This document shows positions 1-5,860 of a stretch of 6,761 nt of DNA, piece after piece. This stretch comes from Burkholderiales bacterium (GTDB taxonomy: Bacteria; Pseudomonadota; Gammaproteobacteria; Burkholderiales; CAIKXV01), in assembly GCA_014379045.1 (NCBI GenBank), contig JACMMK010000360.1, positions 1 through 6,761 of the forward strand. Direction: 5' to 3'. The translations under genes were made by a program, and so were the position numbers. Numbering within the stretch: position 1 is the stretch's first letter; each line of letters starts with the position of its first letter. The notes below the pieces were generated by a model. The model made no database searches. It was not told where the DNA came from and worked only from the letters and a program-made list of their open reading frames with translations.

Positions 1-411
1 GCTCGGCAGGCGGCGCACGACGCCGGTCTGTGGGACCTCGGTCCAGGCGATCGCCTGCGAGCGACACCATTGGCCCACCGCGAGGTCGCGATCGAAGGTG
101 ACGCGATTGCCGGTTTCCTCGTGGCTCCACAACGCGTCGAAGCGGTGGCGGCAGTGGAGGGCGGCCAGCACATCGACCACCTCGCCACGACGAAACGTGA
201 GCGCGATGCCGCGTTCGCGCAGGCGCGCATCGAGTTCGACCAGGCATTCGTTGATGAAGACGAGATGCGAGGCGTCGAACTCCGGTGTAGCGAGCAGGCT
301 GGGTTCGTACACGTAGAGCGCGATCAGCGGACCCTGTGCCGCCGCGAGCGAGAGCGGCCGATGGTCCTCGATGCGCAGGTCGCGTTTGAACCAGACGACG
401 GACAGGGGCAC
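1..411 (-). CDS. Photolyase/cryptochrome-family flavoprotein, N-terminal part (cut by left edge)
   Basis: Members of this family use FAD and light to repair pyrimidine dimers in DNA or to sense blue light. The visible 137 residues cover most of the N-terminal alpha/beta (antenna) domain. Residues 5-17 read VVWFKRDLRIEDH, the family's opening strand and signature, followed by a strand ending LYVYEP (32-37). Later come HEETGN (97-102), RD at 108-109 and GVVRRL (130-135). The HEETGN block differs from the usual class I CPD and Cry-DASH sequences, so I do not assign a subclass; the FAD-binding domain lies outside the window. I chose the GTG at 411 because it places the signature about five residues in, as in relatives. 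A TTG at 432 is the other choice, an in-frame TAG at 447-445 closes the frame, and there is no ATG. Neither start has a clear ribosome binding site. The gene is divergent from the cupin gene. Family assignment is sure; repair versus photosensing is not. Confidence 0.9.
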   Translation of the reverse strand, partial: MPLSVVWFKRDLRIEDHRPLSLAAAQGPLIALYVYEPSLLATPEFDASHLVFINECLVELDARLRERGIALTFRRGEVVDVLAALHCRHRFDALWSHEETGNRVTFDRDLAVGQWCRSQAIAWTEVPQTGVVRRLPS

Positions 412-506
412 AAAAGGCTCGACTGCGATCAATGGCCGCCGAGTCTAAGCGCCGGCGCGCTGCCGGTTCGAAGCGATGGCGCTGTCCGAGTAGGGATCAA
501 GCGTGT

Positions 507-535
507 GCGCCGCGCTCGAATGCCGAGTTCGGCGC
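507..535. repeat. Imperfect inverted repeat in the photolyase/cupin divergent gap
   Basis: GCGCCG (507-512) pairs with CGGCGC (530-535). CTCG (515-518) pairs with CGAG (524-527) inside it, leaving a 5-nt loop and a small internal mismatch. It lies between two divergent genes, so it could be an operator or a hairpin in a leader. No T-run follows on either strand, so it is not an intrinsic terminator. In DNA this GC-rich such a repeat can arise by chance. I see no convincing -35/-10 pair elsewhere in the gap. Confidence 0.25.
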
Positions 536-589
536 TTCGCGGTACGCTTCCTGACCGTGCGGCTTCGACGCCCGCCCCCAACATGAATC

Positions 590-595
590 GAGGAG
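590..595 (+). promoter_or_regulatory. Ribosome binding site that fixes the TTG start of the cupin gene
   Basis: GAGGAG is a strong Shine-Dalgarno sequence ending 6 nt before the TTG at 602. It is the best such site in the window and decides the start. The ATG at 583 lies upstream of it and is out of frame with the cupin. Confidence 0.75.
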
Positions 596-601
596 ACTGC
601 C

Positions 602-1147
602 TTGCACCAACCGATCCGTCGCATCGTCACCGGACACGACGACAAAGGCGTAGCTGTCGTGGTCGAGGACCGGCCGGCCCCCAACGTGCGCACGGTCGCG
701 TTGCGCGGCGGCCTGACGATGACCGAACTCTGGGTGAGCGATTCGATGCCGGTGGCGATCGATGCGCCCGACGCGACGGCGCAGGTGAAAACGTTGCAGC
801 CGCCGGCCGATGGCAACGTGTTCCGGGTCGTGCGCTTCCCGCCCGAGAAGACGTTCATCCACAACCTGACCGGGGACAAGGCCCGCGCCGCCTTCGGCGC
901 GGTGGGTTCGGCCGAGGCGTCCCAGCACAGCGACAACGTGCGCCACCCATTGATGCACAAGACGAAGACGGTCGACTACGGCATCGTGCTCGAGGGCGAG
1001 ATCTGGCTGGTACTGGACGATTCGGAGGTGCTGTGCCGGCAGGGCGACGTGATCATCCAGCGGGGGACGAATCACGCATGGAGCAACCGGTCGGACGAGG
1101 ACTGTGCGGTCGCATTCGTCCTGATCGACGGAGAACATTCGGCGTAG
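602..1147 (+). CDS. Small single-domain cupin protein, substrate unknown
   Basis: The 181-aa product has no signal peptide and is probably cytoplasmic. A cupin beta-barrel fills the second half, about residues 110-178. Motif 1 follows the cupin spacing as H119-x-T121-(x)3-D125-(x)6-G132, so the usual second His is Thr and the usual Glu is Asp. Motif 2 keeps G148-D149, then G155-x2-H158-x3-N162. Residues 28-98 form a conserved-looking N-terminal region (NVRTVALRGG, then FRVVRFPP) that is not itself a cupin motif. I know this arrangement from many proteobacterial proteins annotated only as cupin-domain proteins. Cupins include dioxygenases, isomerases and ligand-binding regulators, and nothing here selects one. 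The TTG start is set by the GAGGAG at 590-595. The gene is divergent from the photolyase and convergent with ppx. Confidence 0.85.
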   Translation: MHQPIRRIVTGHDDKGVAVVVEDRPAPNVRTVALRGGLTMTELWVSDSMPVAIDAPDATAQVKTLQPPADGNVFRVVRFPPEKTFIHNLTGDKARAAFGAVGSAEASQHSDNVRHPLMHKTKTVDYGIVLEGEIWLVLDDSEVLCRQGDVIIQRGTNHAWSNRSDEDCAVAFVLIDGEHSA

Positions 1148-1150
1148 CGC

Positions 1151-1178
1151 CCGTCAACCGTCACCCGTCACCTGTCAG
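1151..1178. repeat. Four tandem 7-mers in the cupin/ppx convergent gap
   Basis: Four back-to-back heptamers are in exact register: CCGTCAA, CCGTCAC, CCGTCAC and CTGTCAG. They fill most of the 44-bp gap between the cupin stop (1145-1147) and the ppx stop (1192-1194). No stem followed by a T-run is present, so an intrinsic terminator is not supported. The array could be simple slippage repeats. Confidence 0.6.
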
Positions 1179-1191
1179 GCGATGGGCAGGC

Positions 1192-2706
1192 TCATGCCAT
1201 TGCCTCGAGCTCCTGCATCGGCCGCACGTCCAGCGTGATGCCGACCTTGCGCCACTGGGCGATTTCGTCGCGCAGCAACACGGCCGTCAGGGGATTCTCG
1301 GCGAGCCAGTTCGGTTCGAGTTTCAACCGGCATTGATTCTGTACCAGGCGTGCCTCGATCGCCGGTAAGGCGACATCGGTGCGCGAACGGTGAAACATCG
1401 CCGACAGGCGCAGCGCCAGAGTCAGCGCGATATCGGTCTGCGCCTCCAGCATCCCCTGCATCTTGTCGAGCGAGCCGCGATGGGCGAGCGTCAGTGTCGC
1501 GAGTCGGCTCTGCTCGCTGCGTGAAAAGCCCGGCATGTCGGCATTGCGGATGATATAGGACGTGTGCTTGTGATAGCCCGAATGCGCGACCGAGATGCCG
1601 ATCTCGTGCAGTTTCGCCGCCCAGTCGAGCAGTTGCCCGGCGCTCGCCGCCTCGCCGTCCAGGTCGGCCAGCAATTCGTGCAGCAGCGCGTGGGCGAGCG
1701 TGCCGACCCGTTTCGCCTGCGCGCCGTCGACGTGATAGCGATGCATGAACTGCGAGGCAGTCAGATCGCGCATGTCGTGATGGTGGAAGCGTCCGAGCAT
1801 GTCGTAGAGAATGCCCTGGCGCATCGCGCCGCTCGCCAGCGTCATGTACGGGATCTCGAGAGCATCGAAGGCGGTCGTCATGATCGCTAGCCCGCCCGGC
1901 AGCACCGGCACCCGGTCCGCGCGCAGGCCGGCGAGCGCGAACGCGTCGAGGCGATCGAGCGAGCCGATGCGGATCATCTGTGCCTTCAGTTGTTCCAGGC
2001 CGTCGCGCGTGATGCCGTTGTCGGTGTAGCCGTTGAACTCGAGCAGTTCGCCGATCGCGCGCGCGGTACCCGAAGATCCCACGGCGTGCTGCCATTCCCC
2101 GTAGCGGAATGCCTTGCGAATCGTCTGCAGCTCGGTGCCGGCCGCGGTTTCTGCCTGGCGGAAGTTGGCCTTGTTCAGCTTGCCGTCGCTGAAATGGCGC
2201 AGCGAATAACTGACGCAGCCCATGTACAGGCTTTCGAGCTTCAGCGGTGCGAGCCCGGAACCGATGATGCATTCGGTCGAACCTCCGCCGATGTCGACCA
2301 CCAGACGCCGCTCCCGCGATGGCGGCAGGCCGTGCGCGACGCCCAGATAGATGAGCCGCGCTTCCTCTCGACCCGCGACTACCTCGATCGGGAAGCCGAG
2401 TGCGGCCTGCGCTTTGACCAGAAACTCTCTGGCGTTCTTGGCCACCCGCAGCGTGTTGGTGCCGACTGCGCGCACGGCCTCGGTCGGCATGCCGCGCAGG
2501 CGCTCCCCGAACTGGCGAAGCGCGTTCAGTGCGCGCAGCTGCGCCGGTTCGTCGAGCCGTTTGTCGGGCGTCAACCCAGCGCCGATACGGACCGGTTCGC
2601 GCAGCGAGTCGAGCGGATAGATCTGGTCGCCGACAATGCGCGCGACCTGCAGATGAAAACTGTTGGAGCCGAGATCGACTGCCGCGAGTGTCGAATGCCC
2701 GGTCAT
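1192..2706 (-). CDS. ppx: Exopolyphosphatase, Ppx/GppA family
   Basis: Ppx removes terminal phosphates from inorganic polyphosphate; the related GppA hydrolyses pppGpp. The 504-aa protein has the actin-like ASKHA fold: phosphate loop 1 is DLGSNSFHL (11-19), AVGTNTLR lies at 80-87, REEARLIYLG at 113-122 holds the expected catalytic Glu (E115, inferred from the E. coli enzyme), and DIGGGSTE (138-145) is phosphate loop 2. A C-terminal helical HD-like half follows (KLHEIG, then IIRNADMPGFS). Length matches the long two-part Ppx class of E. coli, about 510 aa, not the short forms. Sequence alone does not fully separate Ppx from GppA, but the phoU neighbour favours Ppx. The ATG at 2706 is the first possible start in frame. 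It has no ribosome binding site and sits in an ATGA overlap with a 17-codon frame that begins at the phoU stop, so translation coupled to phoU is likely. Confidence 0.93.
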   Translation of the reverse strand: MTGHSTLAAVDLGSNSFHLQVARIVGDQIYPLDSLREPVRIGAGLTPDKRLDEPAQLRALNALRQFGERLRGMPTEAVRAVGTNTLRVAKNAREFLVKAQAALGFPIEVVAGREEARLIYLGVAHGLPPSRERRLVVDIGGGSTECIIGSGLAPLKLESLYMGCVSYSLRHFSDGKLNKANFRQAETAAGTELQTIRKAFRYGEWQHAVGSSGTARAIGELLEFNGYTDNGITRDGLEQLKAQMIRIGSLDRLDAFALAGLRADRVPVLPGGLAIMTTAFDALEIPYMTLASGAMRQGILYDMLGRFHHHDMRDLTASQFMHRYHVDGAQAKRVGTLAHALLHELLADLDGEAASAGQLLDWAAKLHEIGISVAHSGYHKHTSYIIRNADMPGFSRSEQSRLATLTLAHRGSLDKMQGMLEAQTDIALTLALRLSAMFHRSRTDVALPAIEARLVQNQCRLKLEPNWLAENPLTAVLLRDEIAQWRKVGITLDVRPMQELEAMA

Positions 2707-2756
2707 CGGCGGGGCAACCCGGTCATCGGCGCACGCCGCCCCGCGCCCCCGGTCAT
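2698..2756. repeat. Direct repeats around the ppx start
   Basis: The 14-mer CCCGGTCATCGGCG occurs at 2698-2711 and again at 2718-2731, a period of 20 bp. Its first nine bases recur at 2748-2756. On the minus strand each copy reads ATGACCGGG: one is the phoU stop, one is internal and one is the ppx start. Period 20 is not a multiple of three, so the copies fall in different frames. GCGGGGC (2709-2715) can also pair with GCCCCGC (2738-2744), so the segment may fold as RNA. Confidence 0.7.
2703..2756 (-). other. Candidate 17-codon minicistron linking phoU to ppx
   Basis: On the minus strand the ATG at 2756-2754 overlaps the phoU TGA (2755-2753) as ATGA. The frame reads MTGGAGRRAPMTGLPRR and stops at TGA 2705-2703, which overlaps the ppx ATG (2706-2704) as a second ATGA. 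Both junctions have the classic shape for ribosome reinitiation. Whether it is translated is unknown. Its sequence is low in complexity and derives from the ATGACCGGG repeats, so it is more likely a coupling device or an accident than a functional peptide. Confidence 0.3.
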
Positions 2757-3454
2757 TGCCCCACTTCGCGTTCGAGCTCGTCCGCGCTTACATGGCGCAC
2801 ATCCTTGCCCTTCACCAGGTAGACCACGTACTCCGACATGTTCTTTGCATGGTCCCCGATCCGCTCGATCGCCTTCGCTACCCAAAGAATCTCGAGCGAT
2901 GACGAGATCGTGCGTGGATCTTCCATCATGAACGTGATCAGCTTGCGCACGATCGTCTGGAATTCTTCGTCGACCTGCTCGTCGAGCCGGACTACCTTCG
3001 CGGGCACCGAAACATCGAGTCGGGCGAACGCGTCGAGGGACCGGCGCAGCATGTCGATCGCGATATCGGCCATATGCTTGACGTCGCGATAGCGCGGGAT
3101 CTGCAGTTGATCGCGCTCGTGCAGGTTCTTCGCCATCCGCGCGATCTTCGAGGCCTCGTCGCCGATGCGCTCAAGGTCGGTGATCGTCTTGATCACCGCG
3201 AGGATCATGCGCAGGTCGATCGCCGTCGGCTGGCGGCGCGCGATGATGTGGCTGCATTGCTCGTCGATCTCGATCTCGAGCGCATTGACCCGATGGTCGG
3301 CCTCGATGATCCGGTTGCACTGCTCGACATTGCCCGACGAGAGCGCATCGATCGCGCTGACGATCTGTTCTTCGACGAGCCCGCCCATCTGCAGCACACT
3401 CGAACGCACGGTCTCGAGCTCGGCGTCGAACTGCTTGTCGATATGCTGGTTCAA
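2753..3454 (-). CDS. phoU: Phosphate signalling/transport regulator PhoU
   Basis: PhoU is a cytoplasmic helical protein that connects the Pst phosphate transporter to the PhoR/PhoB two-component system and damps Pho regulon output and phosphate uptake. The 233-aa product (E. coli 241 aa) has two three-helix PhoU repeats. Each carries the metal-binding E-x3-D motif: E95-R-I-G-D99 in TDLERIGDEA and E197-R-I-G-D201 in AIERIGDHAKN. The N-terminus KQFDAELE followed by VLQMGGLVEEQ is typical. I chose the TTG at 3454, giving MNQHIDKQFDAELE, because it matches where relatives begin. The open frame continues up to 3598, but that part overlaps rpiA and looks non-coding. The start has no good ribosome binding site. 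The gene follows rpiA after 106 bp and leads into ppx, with no pst genes in view. An inverted repeat and a CTGTCAT half-site lie just upstream. Confidence 0.95.
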   Translation of the reverse strand: MNQHIDKQFDAELETVRSSVLQMGGLVEEQIVSAIDALSSGNVEQCNRIIEADHRVNALEIEIDEQCSHIIARRQPTAIDLRMILAVIKTITDLERIGDEASKIARMAKNLHERDQLQIPRYRDVKHMADIAIDMLRRSLDAFARLDVSVPAKVVRLDEQVDEEFQTIVRKLITFMMEDPRTISSSLEILWVAKAIERIGDHAKNMSEYVVYLVKGKDVRHVSADELEREVGQ

Positions 3455-3479
3455 AACGTCTGCGCCCCCGCAACGGTGG

Positions 3480-3505
3480 ATTCGCCCCAAGGTTATGGGG
3501 CGAAT
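3480..3505. promoter_or_regulatory. Perfect 10-bp inverted repeat upstream of phoU
   Basis: ATTCGCCCCA (3480-3489) and TGGGGCGAAT (3496-3505) are exact reverse complements around a 6-nt loop. The repeat ends 25 bp before the phoU TTG, in the rpiA-phoU gap. Neither strand has a T-run after it, so it is not a standard intrinsic terminator. It may be an operator, an mRNA processing or stability hairpin between rpiA and phoU, or a leader structure affecting phoU translation. The structure is certain and the role is inferred. Confidence 0.55.
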
Positions 3506-3512
3506 ATGACAG
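3506..3512 (-). promoter_or_regulatory. Possible Pho-box half-site before phoU
   Basis: The minus strand reads CTGTCAT, identical to the PhoB repeat unit known from E. coli Pho boxes, and it directly abuts the inverted repeat. A full Pho box needs a second unit after about 4 bp. Here that position reads GCCCCAT, which matches only the final CAT. The site is therefore a half-site at best, and a 7-mer match alone is weak evidence. Confidence 0.25.
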
Positions 3513-3560
3513 AGACGTTGCCGGCGGAAAAGGACCCCCTGTCCAAAAAAGGCGAAAAGG

Positions 3561-4235
3561 CTAACGTTTGATCGTACGAACCCCTGTCGCCGACGCAATC
3601 AATGCGAGATCTGCCGGACGGCGCGCGAACAACCCGTTCGAGACCACGCCGGCAATCTGATTCAGATCCGATTCGAGCTCGACCGGATTGAGGATCTTCA
3701 AGCCCGACACATCGAGGATCAGGTTGCCGTTGTCGGTGGTGAATCCGGTGCGAAGCGCCGGCTGCCCACCCATCCGCGCGACTTGGCGGCCGACATGACT
3801 GCGCGCGATCGGAATCACCTCGATCGGCAGCGCGAAGCGGCCCAGCACACTCACCAGCTTGCTCTCGTCGGCGATGCAGATGAAACGGCGCGCGACCGCC
3901 GCGACGATCTTCTCGCGCGTGAGCGCCCCCCCGCCCCCCTTGATCATGTACAGGTGCTCGTTGATCTCGTCCGCGCCATCGACATACACCGCGACTTCGT
4001 TGACGCTGTTGAGGTCGAGCACCCGGATGCCTGCGGCCGCCAGCTTGGCACCGGTCGCCTCCGAGCTCGCGACCGCGCCCTCGATGCGATCCTTCATCCG
4101 GGCCAGTTCGACGATGAAAAAATCCGCCGTCGAGCCGCTGCCCACGCCGATTACCGCGTTGTCCGGCAAGTGCACCATCGCCGCGCGTGCCGCAGCACGC
4201 TTGAGTTCGTCGCGCGTCTGTTCTTTTGTCGACAT
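3561..4235 (-). CDS. rpiA: Ribose-5-phosphate isomerase A
   Basis: RpiA interconverts ribose 5-phosphate and ribulose 5-phosphate in the non-oxidative pentose phosphate pathway, in the cytoplasm and without cofactor. The 224-aa protein (E. coli 219 aa) shows the phosphate loop GVGSGSTA (30-37), ASSEAT (56-61), DGADE (86-90), KGGGGALTREK (99-109) and DESK (123-126). By a constant offset of five from the E. coli enzyme, the active-site residues are D86, D89, K99 and the catalytic base E108. The ATG at 4235 gives the usual short N-terminal helix. It has no Shine-Dalgarno sequence, but a -10-like box lies 6 nt upstream. The same frame stays open upstream through the whole antisense of ilvA; that part is not RpiA. 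It is divergent from ilvA and is followed on its strand by phoU 106 bp later, possibly in one transcript. Confidence 0.96.
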   Translation of the reverse strand: MSTKEQTRDELKRAAARAAMVHLPDNAVIGVGSGSTADFFIVELARMKDRIEGAVASSEATGAKLAAAGIRVLDLNSVNEVAVYVDGADEINEHLYMIKGGGGALTREKIVAAVARRFICIADESKLVSVLGRFALPIEVIPIARSHVGRQVARMGGQPALRTGFTTDNGNLILDVSGLKILNPVELESDLNQIAGVVSNGLFARRPADLALIASATGVRTIKR

Positions 4236-4241
4236 GCGATC

Positions 4242-4250
4242 ATTATTGCA
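4242..4250 (-). promoter_or_regulatory. Extended -10-like element for rpiA
   Basis: The minus strand reads TGC (4250-4248) then AATAAT (4247-4242). This is an extended -10 (TGn) with a hexamer matching TATAAT at five of six positions. Six bases, GATCGC, then separate it from the ATG at 4235. Transcription starting about 7 nt after the hexamer would begin on the A of the ATG, giving a leaderless mRNA. No good -35 is visible 16-18 bp upstream, as is common for extended -10 promoters. It lies in the 72-bp rpiA/ilvA divergent gap. I see no clear promoter there for ilvA. Confidence 0.5.
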
Positions 4251-4307
4251 GGATCGCGTCGCCGGTGCACCCGCGCCCGCGCGCACGATCGTCGACCGCT
4301 GGAAGCC

Positions 4308-5822
4308 ATGCCCAAGGATTATCTCGAACGCATCCTCAAAGCCCGCGTATACGACGTGGCCGTCGAAACGCCGCTCGACCTGGCGCCGTTGCTCTCGGCG
4401 CGCGTCGACAATACCGTGTTGCTGAAACGCGAAGACATGCAACCGGTGTTCTCGTTCAAGCTGCGCGGCGCTTACAACAAGATGGTCAACCTCACGCCGG
4501 CCGCTTTGCGGCGCGGCGTCATCGCTGCCTCGGCCGGAAATCACGCGCAGGGCGTTGCGCTGTCGGCGCAGAAGCTGGGCTGCCGGGCGTTGATCGTGAT
4601 GCCGATCACCACACCCCAGATCAAGGTTCAGGCAGTCGCGCGCCGTGGCGCCGAGGTGATACTCGCCGGGGACTCGTACGACGAGGCGTATGCGCATGCG
4701 GCCAAGCTGATGAAGCGCCATCGTCTCACCTTCGTGCATCCGTACGACGACCCCGATGTCATCGCAGGCCAGGGCACGATCGCCATCGAGATCCTGCGCC
4801 AGCACACCGGACCGATCGAGGCGGTCTTCGTCGCGATCGGTGGCGGCGGCCTGATCTCCGGTATCGGCGCCTACCTCAAGCGTTTGCGGCCGGAGATCCG
4901 TCTGATCGGTGTCGAGCCGGTCGACTCCGACGCGATGTCGCAGTCGCTCGCTGCCGGGCGCCGCGTGAAGCTCGCCCACGTCGGGTTGTTCGCCGACGGC
5001 GTCGCGGTGAAGCAGGTCGGCGTAGAAACCTTCCGACTCTGCCGTACGCTGGTCGACGAGATCGTGCTTGTCGACACCGACGAAATCTGTGCCGCCATCA
5101 AGGACGTGTTCGAGGATACCCGGTCGATTCTCGAGCCCGCCGGCGCGCTCGCGATCGCCGGCCTCAAGACCTATGTCAAGCGCGAGCGGATACAGGGGCG
5201 CACGCTGGTCGCGATCGCCTGCGGTGCCAACATGAACTTCGATCGCCTGCGCTTCGTGGCCGAGCGCGCCGAGATCGGCGAATCGCGCGAATCGATCCTC
5301 GCGGTGACGATTCCCGAGCGTCCCGGCAGCTTCAAGACGTTCTGCTCGCTGCTCGGGCCACGCAACGTGACCGAGTTCAACTATCGCTATGCCGACCCGC
5401 GCGAGGCGCAAGTGTTCGTGGGCGTCGAGGTGAAAAGCCGGCGCGAGACCAGCGAACTCATCAAGGCGCTCGTCCGGGCCGGGCTGCCGGCGCAGGATCT
5501 CACCGACAACGAGATGGCGAAGCTGCACGTGCGTCACCTGGTCGGCGGTCGCGCACCGTCGGTCGACGACGAGATCGTCTATCGCTTCGAGTTTCCCGAA
5601 CGGCCCGGGGCGTTGCTGCGCTTCCTCGAGTGCATGAGCGGGGGGTGGAACATCAGCCTGTTCCACTACCGCAATCACGGCGCCGATTCCGGGCGGGTGC
5701 TGGTCGGCATGCAGGTGCCGTCGAAGGACAAGGCCGCGTTCGCACGTTTTCTCTCGAAGCTCGGGTACCGCTACCAGGAAGAGACCGATAACGCCGCGTA
5801 CCGGTTGTTCCTGGGCCGCTAG
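4308..5822 (+). CDS. ilvA: Threonine ammonia-lyase, biosynthetic
   Basis: IlvA deaminates L-threonine to 2-oxobutanoate with PLP, the first committed step to isoleucine. The 504-aa protein has a fold-type II PLP domain at about 1-320: FSFKLRGAY (48-56) with K51 as the PLP lysine, SAGNHAQG (75-82), the phosphate-binding glycine loop GGGGLISG (178-185), and CGANMNFDRLRFV (305-317). Two ACT-like regulatory domains follow, at about 327-400 (ESILAVTIPERPGSF) and 423-502 (FEFPERPGALLRFLE). This length and paired regulatory region match the isoleucine-inhibited biosynthetic enzyme (E. coli 514 aa), not the short catabolic TdcB. The ATG at 4308 puts DYLERILKARVYDVA at the N-terminus as in relatives. 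GGAAG at 4301-4305 is close to the start (2 nt), so it is a poor ribosome binding site. The gene is divergent from rpiA and 50 bp before slt. The upstream open frame from 3783 is antisense to rpiA and was excluded. Confidence 0.97.
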   Translation: MPKDYLERILKARVYDVAVETPLDLAPLLSARVDNTVLLKREDMQPVFSFKLRGAYNKMVNLTPAALRRGVIAASAGNHAQGVALSAQKLGCRALIVMPITTPQIKVQAVARRGAEVILAGDSYDEAYAHAAKLMKRHRLTFVHPYDDPDVIAGQGTIAIEILRQHTGPIEAVFVAIGGGGLISGIGAYLKRLRPEIRLIGVEPVDSDAMSQSLAAGRRVKLAHVGLFADGVAVKQVGVETFRLCRTLVDEIVLVDTDEICAAIKDVFEDTRSILEPAGALAIAGLKTYVKRERIQGRTLVAIACGANMNFDRLRFVAERAEIGESRESILAVTIPERPGSFKTFCSLLGPRNVTEFNYRYADPREAQVFVGVEVKSRRETSELIKALVRAGLPAQDLTDNEMAKLHVRHLVGGRAPSVDDEIVYRFEFPERPGALLRFLECMSGGWNISLFHYRNHGADSGRVLVGMQVPSKDKAAFARFLSKLGYRYQEETDNAAYRLFLGR

Positions 5823-5860
5823 CCAGTCGCGCGGTCACCGCCGGCGCCACGCGCGCACGC

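Noticed and set aside
449..458. GCGCCGGCGC perfect palindrome near the photolyase start
   Set aside because: A short GC-only palindrome without a loop is expected by chance in DNA of this composition.
70..1368. Plus-strand open frame of 432 codons across the photolyase and cupin genes
   Set aside because: It is antisense to the photolyase and out of frame with the cupin, has Arg/Ala/Gly-rich composition typical of shadow frames in GC-rich DNA, and shows no family motif.
1175..2272. Minus-strand 365-codon frame inside ppx
   Set aside because: It is an out-of-frame, Arg-rich shadow of ppx, which has intact catalytic motifs in the other frame.
3528..3550. Possible intrinsic terminator after rpiA: GGAC, 5-nt loop, GTCC, then TTTT on the minus strand
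   Set aside because: The stem is only 4 bp and the T-run only 4 nt, with T-T opposition just outside the stem. Too weak to call, and rpiA-phoU read-through remains possible.
3455..3598. N-terminal extension of PhoU by 48 residues
   Set aside because: It overlaps the rpiA 3' end, resembles nothing in PhoU, and the TTG at 3454 gives the family's usual N-terminus.
3783..4307. Plus-strand extension of the ilvA frame over rpiA
   Set aside because: IlvA homology begins at the ATG at 4308; the extension is antisense to conserved RpiA residues.
4236..5678. Minus-strand open frame continuing upstream of rpiA through the antisense of ilvA
   Set aside because: About 480 codons without a stop look like a large fusion, but RpiA begins normally at 4235 and the upstream part mirrors a well-conserved ilvA. 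Third-position GC bias explains the missing stops.
5823..5860. Terminator between ilvA and slt
   Set aside because: The segment is GC-rich with short self-complementary pieces, but there is no stable stem followed by a T-run.
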